Program-made: the position numbers and the translations under genes
Shown here: positions 10,601 through 20,791 of the stretch, piece by piece
How the letters are laid out: every line of letters starts with the position of its first letter
Numbering within the stretch: position 1 is the stretch's first letter
From: Phytophthora hibernalis
Taxonomy: Eukaryota; Oomycota; Peronosporomycetes; Peronosporales; Peronosporaceae
Assembly: GCA_012656075.1 (NCBI GenBank)
Contig: JAAKBF010000107.1
Location: 248,001-312,000, forward strand
DNA length: 64,000 nucleotides
Reading direction: 5' to 3'
The notes under the pieces: generated by a model
Seen by the model: only the letters and a program-made list of their open reading frames with translations
Databases searched by the model: none
Told to the model about the DNA's origin: nothing

Positions 10601-11254
10601 TTGAGTGGAATCGCAATGGGTACGCCTACAAATGTTTCTGTTCTTCTCCAGTTAGCATGCTAACCGTGTACAATCTTGCTTGTTTTCTCCAGTTACCAGC
10701 GGGGTTACGATGAAACTTCGGCGAAGCGTATCGATCTCCACGACTCGATGAAAAGCTTGAAAATCTCGCCGACGTCCGATCCGATCACGCTTCTTACCTG
10801 CTTGACCAAGTTTACGGAGCGCGAGCAACTAGGTGAATCAGATACTTGGTACTGCCCCAAGTGCAAGAACCACGTGCGCGCCTTCAAGAAGTTCGATCTC
10901 TTTTCGCTTCCGAAGGTGCTGATTTTCCACCTTAAGCGTTTCCGGTATGCGCAGAACTCGTTCTACTTGCACCGCGACAAGATTTCAACACTGGTAGATT
11001 TTCCCATCGAAGGCCTGGATCTCACGGAGTTCGTCATCGGACCGCAGTACGACTCAGAGCCAATCTATGATCTTTACGCCGTATCTGAGCACATGGGAGG
11101 TCTCGGTGGTGGACACTACACAGCCGTTGCGAAGAACCCAGTAAACGAGCGCTGGTTTAACTTCAACGATAGTCATACCAACACGACGTCACCCGAGGAT
11201 GCCGTATCGTCTAGAGCATATGTGCTATTCTACGTACGCCGCGACCAGGCCTAA
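7697..11254 (+). CDS. Ubiquitin carboxyl-terminal hydrolase, USP4/USP11/USP15-like
   Basis: Four exons: 7697-7984, 8068-8217, 8278-10619 and 10693-11254, giving 1113 residues; introns of 83, 60 and 73 nt are all GT-AG and keep frame. It removes ubiquitin from proteins. Order: N-terminal DUSP domain (EGAEWFLVASDWWTRVL, interrupted by an acidic insert; YRLVSQRVWNQL), ubiquitin-like region, a Tudor/chromo-barrel-like insert (KVHYRGWTSKWDEW), then the split peptidase. The Cys box is GLRNLGNTCFMNSMLQCL, with the nucleophile near residue 488; the His box is GGLGGGHYTAVAKN, with His near 1068, followed by NFNDSHT. Zinc-type CxxC pairs are seen (CSDPDC; CPKC). The exon 3 donor GTACGC at 10620 is chosen because it joins EWNRNG to YQRGYDE as in the family; the longer open frame past 10620 is intron. 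Unlike its neighbours it has no frame break. The Tudor-like insert hints at chromatin or nuclear substrates. Confidence 0.92.
7985..8067 (+). other. USP intron 1
   Basis: GTACGG...GAAG, 83 nt, phase 0. It interrupts the DUSP domain between LKPML and VEGKDYRL. Needed because the downstream frame has no ATG. Confidence 0.75.
8218..8277 (+). other. USP intron 2 (position conserved in the 12-1574 paralogue)
   Basis: GTATTT...GGACAG, 60 nt, phase 0. The exon after it starts VLAWRSG, equivalent to ISYWTRG at position 12, so the intron predates the duplication. Confidence 0.8.
10620..10692 (+). other. USP intron 3
   Basis: GTACGC...CTCCAG, 73 nt, phase 2, with a branch-like GCTAAC at about 10658. 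Splicing recreates the conserved peptidase strand before YQRGYDE. Confidence 0.8.
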
Positions 11255-11498
11255 GGCAGGACTGATCCTTGCTGCATGTGGAATTAGAAACACCGATCGG
11301 GTGAGCTTGATTGCTCATTTGCCACCCCTCCCTGACTCATGTTGTTGCGTTGTTACTTCTATCCGTTCGTGTCGCTGGTGTTTCAGGTGGATCTGTCAAA
11401 CGAGGAAGGCCAGCGTGGACTGGGGAAGGAGGGAGTGTAAGCACCGTGGCGCATATTCATTCTGACCTTGCTAACAAACGTCTATCTCAGCTAGATAT

Positions 11499-13752
11499 CT
11501 ACGGTGATTTCAAAGGAGCAAAGCGGTAGTGACACCCACTATCGTTTCGCGGCGATCTAGGACAGACAGGAAGCAAGCGAACATCTTCCGGAGGAAGTCG
11601 ACGCAGACCATTCAGCAACGCTGCAGTTTTCGAGTCCTCAACGCCGTCTTCACCAGGATTGGATCCCGTCTGGTGTTGCAGTTCGAACGAGGCATATCGA
11701 TGTTGTTCCTGAAGATCAATGATTCCGCTGAAAGGAAGTACGCGGCTCAAGTATTGAGCCTCGAGCTCTGCACAGGACGGAGGAGATCTAGGCGTTGTTG
11801 GCTGTGAGGCAGGACGCTTACGAGGCGAGTTCTGTCGTGGACTTCTTCGTCGCTGCAGTAGTTCTCGATCGTCTGTGGTCACGGGTCTTGCAAACTCATC
11901 AAGACGAGATGGAATTCCTCGCACGACTTCTTCTTTCACGAGGATATGCGGGAAGATGATACTTCTGTTTCTAGAATGCCTACCGGTAGGAGTGGAGTCG
12001 CCGAAGACGACGGGAACGTCATTGAGATGGACGGAAGCATTCCTGGATGAGCTCACTTGGTGAAGTGAAGAGTTATGATCGTCTGGATAAAAACGGTGAG
12101 TGAAGTCTCGAAGACGTTGGTTGTGCTCCCCCATGAGAGCCCGCACTACGTCCTGAAGCGGAGAGAGGAAGGACGCGATGGTATCTTTTCGTAGACAGAG
12201 CAACGAGCAAGTGTCGAGAGCGACAATTTCCCAGGGAGCAGGAGACGTTTTCCTTGCAAGCGCTCCTTCCTGTCCGAAGACGGCAGGTGCTTGAACAACA
12301 GCAACAATAGGTTGTCCGCGCAGGGCCGGTTTGGAAACTTTGACGGTGCCATGAACCAGCAGAACAAGCACGCCGATTTCTTCTCCACGACAGATAATGT
12401 GTCGACCTTCTCGTGCTGTGAGCGATCTAGCTGCGTACGCGAGGTGAGTGATGACGGGTGGTGGAAGCGCGTGCATCCGCGGAATCGATTCGATGGCTTG
12501 TTCCGTGGTACGCAGCACGACCTGCTTGTACGGCTTGATTGCTCGGCGATAGAGATCTCCGGAGACAACAGCCAACTCAGCCCACGCTGTAGCGAAGGTG
12601 ACACAAGCGCTTGCAGTGCGCAAACCCTGTGATTCGATGAGACTGATCTCACCAAAGCATGCCCCAGGAGTGAGAGTTCGGAAAAACCTGTGCCATAGGC
12701 TGCCAAGGACACACAGCCAGTGATGAGCACGTAGAAGCAGTCGCCCGCTTCCCTTGGCGGAATACAAATGATCCTGAGCCCACGCGGGTGTAAGTGCTGG
12801 TACGCGCGAGCTCTTGAAAAACCTGGTCTGGAAGTCGAGCGTCGGCGAAATATTTGAGACTCGCCAGCCATTTCTTGAGATGGCGTATGTCTGCTGCAGA
12901 GCGGTTAGATGGAGGACGCTGGAGTCGTTGTTGAACGCCATGCGTATTGACAAGAGCCAAGATGGACGCAACGCGCTCAGTGCTGCTCGTTTGCAAAACA
13001 TACGAGGCAGCCCGCTTCAGATCGGAAGGTGTTGTAACCTGCTCTTGCATCACGGAACGACGAGGACGCCTGTAGCTGTAGTTCAGGCGGGTTGGAGCTG
13101 GAGCCGATGGTGTTGGGACTGTTGGTTCATCCCAAAACGTGACGTGCTGGCGCCAGACGCGACGGTATGTTCGTTGTGCCTGCATCCGGTCCAGCATTGT
13201 CAGGTATGTGATTGCATGCACGATCCGCTGGAAAACTATGCGGAGAGGTGGCAGTCCTGCAGGCACCTCCACGATGTGATAATCCTCCAAGCGCGACGTC
13301 GGGCTCGAAAAGCGAATTGTACGAATCGTGGAGAAGACGTCACCAATTCGGCGAAAACGAGGTGATACCCGCATGACCACTACGCTTTTTTCATGCAGGC
13401 CGTAGTCGCTCAATTCGTCGTCGCCTTCAAGCTCTTCACCATGGAGATAAAGTCGCTGCTGCTCGAAGGGAATGCAGAATTGACGTTGAAGAGCTGCCTG
13501 CATGCATTCCAGAGACTGTGACCGATGAACGGACACCCGTTCCAGCTCCGGACGTCCAGGCAGGTGGAAATACACGTCGAAGCGGATATCACGCATGCGA
13601 ATGCTCGAAGGTTGGTGCCAAAGTGAAGGCCTCGTGGACATTTTCCTCCTTTGAGCAGCTCCAGCCATGGCAGCTACAGAAGCATGATGAGCAAGTCGCG
13701 GATTGTGTGCAGACGCGGACATGAACTGAGACCGACGACCGTGGAACGCCAT
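11499..13752 (-). CDS. Ubiquitin-like domain plus two cyclic-nucleotide-binding domains
   Basis: ATG at 13752 (MAFHGRRSQF). Residues about 45-130 form a ubiquitin-like fold: VDV-type strand IRFDVYFHLPGRPELERVSV, then CIPFEQQRLYLHGEELEGDD and SDYGLHEKSVVVMRV, which parallels ubiquitin's QRLIF-GKxLEDxxTLxDYxIxxxSxLxLV. Then come two CNBDs. The first has a phosphate-binding cassette GACFGEISLIESQGLRTAS with the ligand Arg; the second has VFGQEGALARKTSPAPW, without the Arg, so it is probably degenerate. The tail is basic and Ser/Pro-rich. The frame breaks twice, at about 12751 (GGG) and about 12682-12686 (five T on the coding strand), each repaired by one more base of the run. It is a likely cAMP/cGMP sensor linked to ubiquitin-pathway partners; no membrane or kinase domain is seen. 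The function is inferred and the architecture unusual. Confidence 0.75.
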
Positions 13753-14035
13753 GTTGACAACTTTTGGCAATGAACCAAGTTCTATGCGTTTAGCTTGTCC
13801 TTCTGCTGCGGAGCTGCAAACGTGGAGGCGTATTTTTAGTGGTGATCTGGTCGGCAGGTGACGAGCGCGTCCCCTTTAGTAGTCGAAGAAGGCGAACATG
13901 GATCATTGAAGTGTTTGAGCGCGAAAACGATTTGGCACTTTCGATGCATTAAGGGACGCTTGTGTATTTGTCGTTGGCCTCACTTGTGAGACAGCATAGT
14001 TGCATGTTGTAGTATCACACTAACCGCTCTCTTCT
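13753..14035. other. Intergenic spacer
   Basis: 283 bp between the CNBD gene start and the end of the next gene on the same strand. No gene or clear motif seen. Confidence 0.4.
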
Positions 14036-14808
14036 TCAGCTCGCAGCTTGAGGAGTATCAGTATCCGCACCATCTTCAGCATCATGCACCTTCTTGATCC
14101 TCTGCTTGAGCCACATGTCCCGCACTTGACCAGGTGCGATAACAAGAAACACTCGAGCCATGACAGGGTCTGCCATAATATCAAATGCATCCACCAAATC
14201 TTCCGCGCCCAACTGCGTCGCGTAGTTGCTCTGCAGCACCTGAACTGCACGTTGCGACGGCGTCAACGTCACTTCCTCCTTCTTTTCTTGCACCTCCTCC
14301 TGTTCACCACTTTTCTCCTCTTCCTCCAAAAGTTCCTGCACCAAACTCTCCTCCAGCACTAAATTGGTGCCAGGTCCCGAAACTTGGGGATGCCTGTCTC
14401 TAAACCGTTGGAACCATTGAATCGAGCACTCTGCAGCCTCCGGGTCTCTCAATTCATTGGCCTTATTCAGCACGTCCCGACGGCGAACAGTGATCCCCAC
14501 TTTTTGCATTTTTGCCAGAACTTTGAGAATCTCCACCTCATCCACTTCTGGAACTGGTAAAGCAGCACGACGCGTTGTCACTTCATTTTCATCCTCAGCA
14601 GATTCCGACACTTGTCGTTTTTTGAAGTGGGCTCATAACCTTTTTTCTTCCAACTGACGCGACCCAGCAAAGTGGTATACGGAATATCGACCTCCTTGCT
14701 CACGGTTGTAGCGCTCTCTCCGGCCAAAATGCGAGCCACACATTGAGATAGTAGGTCCTCATCGTGGCGTTTCCGCTTGAAAGTCTCATGGAGTTGCCTC
14801 AGCGCCAT
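14036..14808 (-). CDS. HTH-psq / CENP-B-type DNA-binding protein without DDE domain
   Basis: ATG at 14808 (MALRQLHETFKRKRHDEDLL). Residues 15-60 resemble a psq/pogo helix-turn-helix (CVARILAGESATTVSKEVDI then PYTTLLGRV). A CENP-B-type second HTH follows (VEILKVLAKMQKVGITVRRR ... CSIQWFQRFRDRHPQVS). The tail is acidic and then helical (MARVFLVIAPGQVRDMWLKQ). The frame breaks at 14618-14623, where a run of six A needs seven. The DDE catalytic region that follows these HTHs in pogo/Tigger transposases is absent, and the C-terminus is unrelated. This suggests either a domesticated transposase-derived DNA-binding protein or a truncated element. The lack of transposon ends and the setting among ordinary genes favour domestication; this is inference. 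Confidence 0.6.
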
Positions 14809-15092
14809 CGCCAGCAAGTTTACAAGTGACTGGTCTGTTACGGAAGGGGATCTGATCTTGGATTTTGTATCCACATCAAGTGTACATCAAATAAAGAAAC
14901 GTAGAGAGTCAGTTGCTTGCTGAAGTGAAGCCATCTTCCCACTTCAAGATAGACATGGCTACATATAGCGGGACGTTGGTTATGCTTCATGCGTTGATGA
15001 AGCTGGTATTTATACGAACTGAGACGCTGTCTGCTGCCTTCTAGCTCCATTTTGCACACATATTGCTCTGGTGTAGATTGCAATTGATTGCG

Positions 15093-16763
15093 ATGACCAC
15101 AGCCGAGAATTTGGGCGTCAGACTCAAGAGGAAAGTGCGCAGTGCTGAGACCAAACTGTTCGAGTGGCGACCATGCTGCTGTACAATTTTAGCGTGTGAT
15201 GGGAAGCTGTTGCTGCAATTGCAGACACCTCCTCAAGATGAAGACAGCCAGGAAGAACACGACAGCGAAACAGAGACTCTCATTATCGACTTGGCCACGC
15301 AACTTCTAAATGTCGTGCCCAAGAAAAACAAAGCTCGGTGTGACGTAGAGTACTACGCACCAGTAGCTACGATGAGCGGAAACGTCTTGAAAGAGGAGCT
15401 CATGGCACCGTCGGCAGCTCATTGTCAGCAGTGGATCGCACAGGTTCGTCGGGTTCAGCAGCAAGTTCATCAACAACGAAGACCGAACTCCATGAGACCA
15501 ACACCGTCGCCTGTTGCACCGCTACCATCACCACTTAGAAGCCATGTCGAGCTGAATGGAAGTAGCAGATCATCTACCACGAACAGTGTAGCTGCAGTTG
15601 CTTCCTCTGCACCGTCAGTTTCTGTGAGAGAACCGTCACCATTGAGGAGGCAGCACTCGCGTGCAATGTCAGGATCGGAACTTGGACAACCGGAAACAAC
15701 CGCTTCTCCTCCATTAAAACAACGACTCAGCTCCTCGTCGTTGTCATCATCTGCGATTTCCTTCGCACTACCCGATAACCTGGCAGCAGTTGCGACCGCG
15801 GCCTCCTGCCGAGTTCGTGAACATTGTGATGCTGGACAAGTCAACATCGACAGCGAAATGGAGTGCACCATAAATTCATCGAGTGAACTGCCAGCAGCCG
15901 CGTTTGAACCAGTAGCTCGTTCAGACACACCTGCATCGCTCGTATCATCAATTTCCTCCGTGTCGACGGTTCCGCCAACCTCCACTAGGAGAAGAGGAAG
16001 TGCGGTCCGAGTTTCCAGTCCCCATTATTCCTCATCTTCCTCTTCAGAGAGTGAAACACCACATTCTTCGCACCGTCGATCACGCCGAAGCAGGCCTGCT
16101 TTGAGAAAATATGACGTTAACAAGAACAATGGACGCGGTAGTGATGGCAAGCACGAACCTACCCGATACCGAAGTCAAAGCTACCGACGAGGCTTTGAGA
16201 TTTCAGATGTAAAACACATAGCCACCTCACGGACACCATCACAACGGACTGCTGGTCTCAAACTTGGTAAGTCATCCTCACCGCACGGATCGCCTCTTTA
16301 TCGGTCAACAAGTGCACGACATTCTCCAGGCTTCTCTTCTACCTTACCTCGACATGGCAGTGACTCGTACGAGGAAGAAGGTGAGTCGTCCCAAGCGGAA
16401 TTACACATCCTACAGCGAGTTGAGGCAGCCTTGCGTGCACTCGAGCTGGAAAATGCTCAGGCCAAAGCGCGCGAGCGTGAGCTTACTCAGGAGGTACAAA
16501 CACTGCGTGATGCAGCAAGAGTGGCTGCAGCAGAGCGCAAACACATCGAAAACGAGTATCGCCATACACGACGCGAGGTTGATTCATGGAGGCATGCTGC
16601 CCAAGGCGCTGAGGCAGCGGCAGCACAACTGCAAGAGCAATTAGGCATCGCGCGTGAAGAGAATCAACTTCTCGCTGGCGAGAAATTGCGGCTCAAACGC
16701 CAAAACAGCGAACTGCTCACGCAGGTGCATCGACTTGACTCTCTTGTCTATGGTCGATTCTAG
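15093..16763 (+). CDS. PH-like domain, Ser-rich linker, C-terminal coiled coil
   Basis: The ATG at 15093 opens MTTAENLGVRLKRKVRSAET; upstream codons in frame lack ATG. Residues about 10-125 look like a PH-type domain: strands TKLFEWRPCCCTILACDGKL and LLLQLQTP, an acidic loop, and a closing helix HCQQWIAQVRRVQQQ with the usual Trp. A long Ser/Pro/Arg-rich low-complexity linker follows (about 130-430) with many SP and RS sites likely to be phosphorylated. The last 110 residues (from AELHILQRVEAALRALELE) are a continuous heptad-patterned coiled coil ending LVYGRF. The frame is intact over 1.67 kb. A cytoskeletal or membrane-associated scaffold is the likely role; no orthologue is recognised. It is divergent from the HTH gene, with 284 bp between start codons. 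Confidence 0.75.
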   Translation: MTTAENLGVRLKRKVRSAETKLFEWRPCCCTILACDGKLLLQLQTPPQDEDSQEEHDSETETLIIDLATQLLNVVPKKNKARCDVEYYAPVATMSGNVLKEELMAPSAAHCQQWIAQVRRVQQQVHQQRRPNSMRPTPSPVAPLPSPLRSHVELNGSSRSSTTNSVAAVASSAPSVSVREPSPLRRQHSRAMSGSELGQPETTASPPLKQRLSSSSLSSSAISFALPDNLAAVATAASCRVREHCDAGQVNIDSEMECTINSSSELPAAAFEPVARSDTPASLVSSISSVSTVPPTSTRRRGSAVRVSSPHYSSSSSSESETPHSSHRRSRRSRPALRKYDVNKNNGRGSDGKHEPTRYRSQSYRRGFEISDVKHIATSRTPSQRTAGLKLGKSSSPHGSPLYRSTSARHSPGFSSTLPRHGSDSYEEEGESSQAELHILQRVEAALRALELENAQAKARERELTQEVQTLRDAARVAAAERKHIENEYRHTRREVDSWRHAAQGAEAAAAQLQEQLGIAREENQLLAGEKLRLKRQNSELLTQVHRLDSLVYGRF

Positions 16764-17283
16764 TTCACATACCAGCACAATAGAAACATTAGTCAGGGTC
16801 ACTGCAATCTCGAAGTCGAGTGTGGAGCATCACGAACCGGAATGCGCAGTGTGAACGTGTTTTCAGTGTGTTCATTCGCCTGACGTTGATGTTGATGCAC
16901 TTTCGTCCTTAAGTGCGTGCACGCCGGTCTGCACGAGTAAGTGCACGTCGACAACGTTTCCAGTGTTTGCACGTTTAGGAAAATTGGCTTCTGTTCACAA
17001 CTTCACGTTCCTTTTCGTCCTCCTCTTGGAGACATGTTGATTACTGGTCAACATGTAAAACTGCAGTGAGGTCAAGTTGCGAGCGAGGTGTCTTAGTCTA
17101 CAAATGCTGTGCATATCAAACGAGTGAATAACCACAAACTGTACATGTACATGTAGAGAAGGCTGCCAACGCCATTCAGGGATAATGTTTCCTTTTGTTA
17201 GCAAAGCTAATTAAATGCGTTCACACGATACCGCACCACCCTGTTTCAGCTTGACGTGCTCCCAGATCATTCACGAAAATAAT
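16764..17283. other. Intergenic spacer
   Basis: About 520 bp between convergent genes. No gene supported. Confidence 0.4.
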
Positions 17284-18547
17284 TTAATAATGTTGTTTCC
17301 TGAACAGACTTGTCTTTGGGAGTACCTTTCCAGAAGAAAGTGCATCGGCGAGTCTTTCGAGATAATACGGACGAATGTCCTTTTGCGTCGATATCCCCTG
17401 AATTGTATTCGCAATGATCGACGTCTCAGCTGGAATATTGGCCGTGTTGCTATCCACCGAAAAACACAGGTTGTCGAAATTCGCGGTCGTGTCTTCACAG
17501 TCGTGGAGAAACCAGTCGGGGCACTTCCTATTCGGAGGAGACAGGAACGGAACAACGATCTCCTCGATGCCCGCAATATCCGACGGTAGCTGCATTGCGT
17601 CGCGCTCAAAAACTACGCCGCCCAATTCATACAGCAGCACCCTAAAAAATGACGGAAGACTCACTCCACGGACACCTCCATGACGGCTAGCGAGCACGAT
17701 GGAAGCTAAAGTGAGCGCCTTCAAATTCATATCTCCTTTCGATTGTCGGCGGGTCTCGTCAAACTGCATCAGCTTGTGCATCGCCGGCCACTTTATCATT
17801 TCATGCAAAGGATTTTTGAGCGGACGACATGCGCTGTCGGTCGTCGATGCAATATGCAGTAGCAGATTGGTTTGTGGAGGAGGGCATTAGCCTCCCACCG
17901 GATTCCATCGTGCCAAAAGTTACCCGATGAATCCATCACTAGCTGAAAAGGCTCTGTTTGCGCGAGGCACGCGTAAGGAGCGTTGACTGGATTGATATTG
18001 TCATCGATCATTTTAAATCGCAGCAGAGCAGCAAACCAAACTGCCCCAACTCGAACGCCTCACACGGCCTCTTGATGTGTTGAAATCCTGGTCCCAACCA
18101 GCTTATCATTCGGTCGAGATGCTCACCTAGGTCGAGGATGGAATTGAATGGGTGAGCTTCGACACTTCATCGGCGAATAACGGTCTGCTGTGCTGTAGAA
18201 TCCTCTCCATTTTGCTCGGCACATTATCCGTTCGTAGACGGACTTCATCGAGAACAACCTCGGGTAGTGATGATCTTCTTCGTCGGGTCGATTTCGTTCT
18301 TCAGTAGGTTGCTCACGTTCCTTGGGATTCCTCCAAGTTCCATCGTTCGGTTTACGGATGGGAGCCACTTGCCGTCGAGCTTAGCCAGGTAAAGTTTCAT
18401 TTGCGTGGATTCGATTTGGTTGTAGTACACGCTTAACGCCGCCTTCATGATCTTCTCAGGCAGATTGTCCACAGGCTCCTCTAGATCGACGTCTATCCCC
18501 ACAGGTTGACCCCAAATGCCAATCAGACCGCAATCAAGACCAACCAT
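17284..18547 (-). pseudogene. Crinkler (CRN) family effector, frame-broken
   Basis: The 5' part (18547-18245) is a CRN header: a MVxLxCxxIG-like start, then VDIDLEEPVDNL-type spacing and MKLYLAKLDGKWLPS, a variant of the LxLFLAK translocation motif followed by the usual KWLPS and an I-P---LL segment. Coding signal then jumps frames several times. The 17808-17284 part keeps a piece I recognise from CRN C-termini (FFRVLLYELGGVV, then a VPFLSPPN motif), again breaking before its end. CRNs are delivered into host plant cells and act in the nucleus; some cause cell death. At least three frame changes and internal stops make this copy non-functional as read, although assembly error may contribute. 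No reconstruction is offered. Confidence 0.6.
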
Positions 18548-18660
18548 GTTTCTCGCCCTCTTCTGGAATGCAAACTTTGCTTTTTCGCTCTTTACCTATA
18601 CGGGTTTCGAAGAAAATTGACTTAGTGATTGATTTAAGAAGTCTTAACGTAGCGAGGTAG

Positions 18661-19062
18661 TCAGACGAAGCCACTGCCAGAACCGCTCCAATGGCGGTCT
18701 TCAAACCTTTCAACGAAATCTGCGTGTGATGACGCGGTCTTAGTTGCTGACTCAGCATTTTTAACATCGTTCGAGGTCGTGTCATGACGAGTGGGTATGC
18801 GCTTCGTTTTCGTTCTAGTCACCGACACTTTACCGACGCTTGAGTTCTTGGAAGTAACTATGATATCGTGCGTATCAGCATTCTTGCCTCTCGAATATGA
18901 TTTCTGAAGCTTTACCGTGCTCTTCGACGCATCATTTGCGGAAGCCTTCGCATTTTTCTTCGTGTCAGCTTCCTCCTCCAGTTTTTGTCTCTCCTTGTCA
19001 AGTTCATTTTTCGCGGCTGTAGCGGCTACCATGGCCTTTGCCGCCTCTTGTGCTGGGGTCAT
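18661..19062 (-). CDS. Hypothetical Lys/Ala/Ser-rich ORF
   Basis: 133 codons starting MTPAQEAAKAMVAATAAKNE, with a short helical, charged stretch (LDKERQKLEEEAD) and then Lys/Ser/Thr-rich sequence. Its ATG overlaps the TGA of the mitochondrial-protein gene (ATGA), which in a eukaryote suggests chance or 3' UTR rather than an operon. No family recognised. Listed because the frame is open and compositionally protein-like; it may be spurious or the 5' part of a broken gene continuing in another frame to 18534. Confidence 0.25.
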   Translation of the reverse strand: MTPAQEAAKAMVAATAAKNELDKERQKLEEEADTKKNAKASANDASKSTVKLQKSYSRGKNADTHDIIVTSKNSSVGKVSVTRTKTKRIPTRHDTTSNDVKNAESATKTASSHADFVERFEDRHWSGSGSGFV

Positions 19063-20157
19063 CAGTACCCTTCCTTAGCCAACTCGTCAGGGTTCTCCCA
19101 TATCCATGAAAGCCAACTGGGCGTCAGCGCGTACATGAACGTTCCCCAAATGGCCTGTCCACCTTGTGCCTGCACCGTTTGGTCACGCACCACACCACTC
19201 ACAAATTCTTTGGCGTGATTTTGAATATCTCCGCGACTCAACACGTCGTGCACGGAATCGCCAAGTGTCTTGCCCACATTCTGCTTCACCGCATCTTGCA
19301 AGAACGTGTGTGCCAGTAGCTGCGTGAGGTTTGCTCGCGTCTGGTCGTCCCGCATAATTTGCTCCAACAGCAGCAGCAAGGCCTCCTTAGCCCGCGGATC
19401 GACCACCGTAGACCGCAGCAAGTCCACAATCTGGCGTAACGTCTTCGGGTCTTCCATCAGCGCCGCCAAAGTGTGCTTCGTAAGAGCCGCCACCTGCTCC
19501 GGGTCATCGGATCATTCAACGTATGAATCACCAACGCCCGCAGTGCGTCCCGTGTCGAATTCATCACGACAAGCTACAAACACCACCAAAACCGTCAGAA
19601 ACAATCCCTAAATGATTGCAACATTTGTTGATCCATAATCACACAAAGTGTTGCAACCATATCAGCACAACCACAGCCATCTTCAAACAGCTTCTCACCC
19701 TCTGCAGGAACTGGGAGGCTTGATCCAGCACCTTGGGGTCGTTCAGCACCGTCTGCACTATCTGCGACGCCAGCTCCCTGGAGTTGTCCTTAAACGTCTC
19801 GTCCTGGAGAGAGCGAGACGCCACTTCAGCTGTATGTTTGCTCATGCCGAGCTTGAGCTCCGGTCCGAAGGCCACGAGCCCCACGCCAGCCAGCACCAGC
19901 GAGCCCATCCACCACCATACACGCTGGCTACGCATGAGGCGTCGAACCATCTCCGGTTCGCTCAAATTGGCGGTCTGAAGCGGCGCTTTGGGACCTGAAG
20001 CAGGAGGCGCAGACTCCGAGCTATAGAGACGCCTACGCACGATCAACACGCGCGAGTTCCATGTAGGGGGTAGTGCGCGACCTGGTGAAGCTGTTGAACC
20101 CTTTAGAAGCGACGTCAGAGCTCTAGATCGGCCGCTAGATGCCATCGCGCCAAGCAT
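19062..20157 (-). CDS. Probable mitochondrial inner-membrane protein, two exons
   Basis: Exon 1 runs 20157-19699, exon 2 19573-19062, with a 125-nt GT-AG intron (GTGAGA...TTGTAG, phase 0) joining FLQR to LVVMNSTRDAL. The N-terminus is Arg/Ser-rich without acidic residues and ends RRRLYSSES, a typical mitochondrial presequence cleavage context. One transmembrane segment follows (WWWMGSLVLAGVGLVAFG). The rest is helical and repetitive, with several copies of a (T)xxxLxDPxxxxQ-like unit (TVLNDPKVLDQ; TLAALMEDPKTLRQ; TVVDPRAKEAL). A break at about 19508-19511 shifts frame; one extra base in CCG restores the repeat. A start at codon 20145 is also possible. Function unknown; localisation is inferred from sequence. 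Confidence 0.65.
19574..19698 (-). other. Intron in mitochondrial-protein gene
   Basis: 125 nt, GTGAGA donor at 19698 and TTGTAG acceptor ending at 19574. Exon 1's open frame otherwise runs into non-repetitive sequence with a stop. Confidence 0.65.
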
Positions 20158-20163
20158 CTCCAC

Positions 20164-20791
20164 CGCCTAATTCCAATGAGGCTAATTCTGATGTGAGGTG
20201 CGCACTTTAGAGTGTCCGGGTAGTTTGGGGACAATGAGTTGAGTGTTGACAGGGAATGTGTGGGATTGGCGACGGAATGGGACTCATGACGACGGACACA
20301 CGATGTAGGACTAAAAATGTATCTATGCATGACTCGCTAAGCGAGCTCTATGGGGCTATGCAACGCAACTAACTCCACACAGTGCGCTCGTTCGAAATCC
20401 ATTCCATTGCACACGCACTATCCACCCTCTCAACTCACTTCAGGTAAACGCACCGCCAATGCCGCGCAGCGCCTCCACAACTGCCAGGCTGCGCTCGCTA
20501 CACTGGCCTGCGAGATGCTGCGTCTCCTTGCTCTGCCTAATGTCTGTCGGCCATCGCACAAAAGTTGTCTTTTTCTGTCTTGATTCGTTCGTTCCGATGC
20601 CTCCTTTTTCTCCTGCTGTCAGCCTCGCGCTCGCTAATAATCACACACCACGCGCAAACAGCCCAGCACTTCCGCGCGCTTGCCGCTAGCGTCAGGTTCC
20701 TTCCACTGCGCTTCGCTTGGTAGCACTGGGTCGCTTGCTGTGACGAATGCTTCACTGCGTCGCGTCGACTCGACCATCCTCCCTGTATAGT
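20164..20791. other. Intergenic spacer
   Basis: About 630 bp between the mitochondrial-protein start and the end of the TUP1-like gene. C/T-rich on the + strand from 20400 on; no gene supported. Confidence 0.4.

Noticed and set aside
10620..10713. C-terminal extension of the USP exon to a stop at 10713
   Set aside because: Sequence after 10619 is intronic; using donor 10620 and acceptor 10692 restores the conserved peptidase strand in frame.
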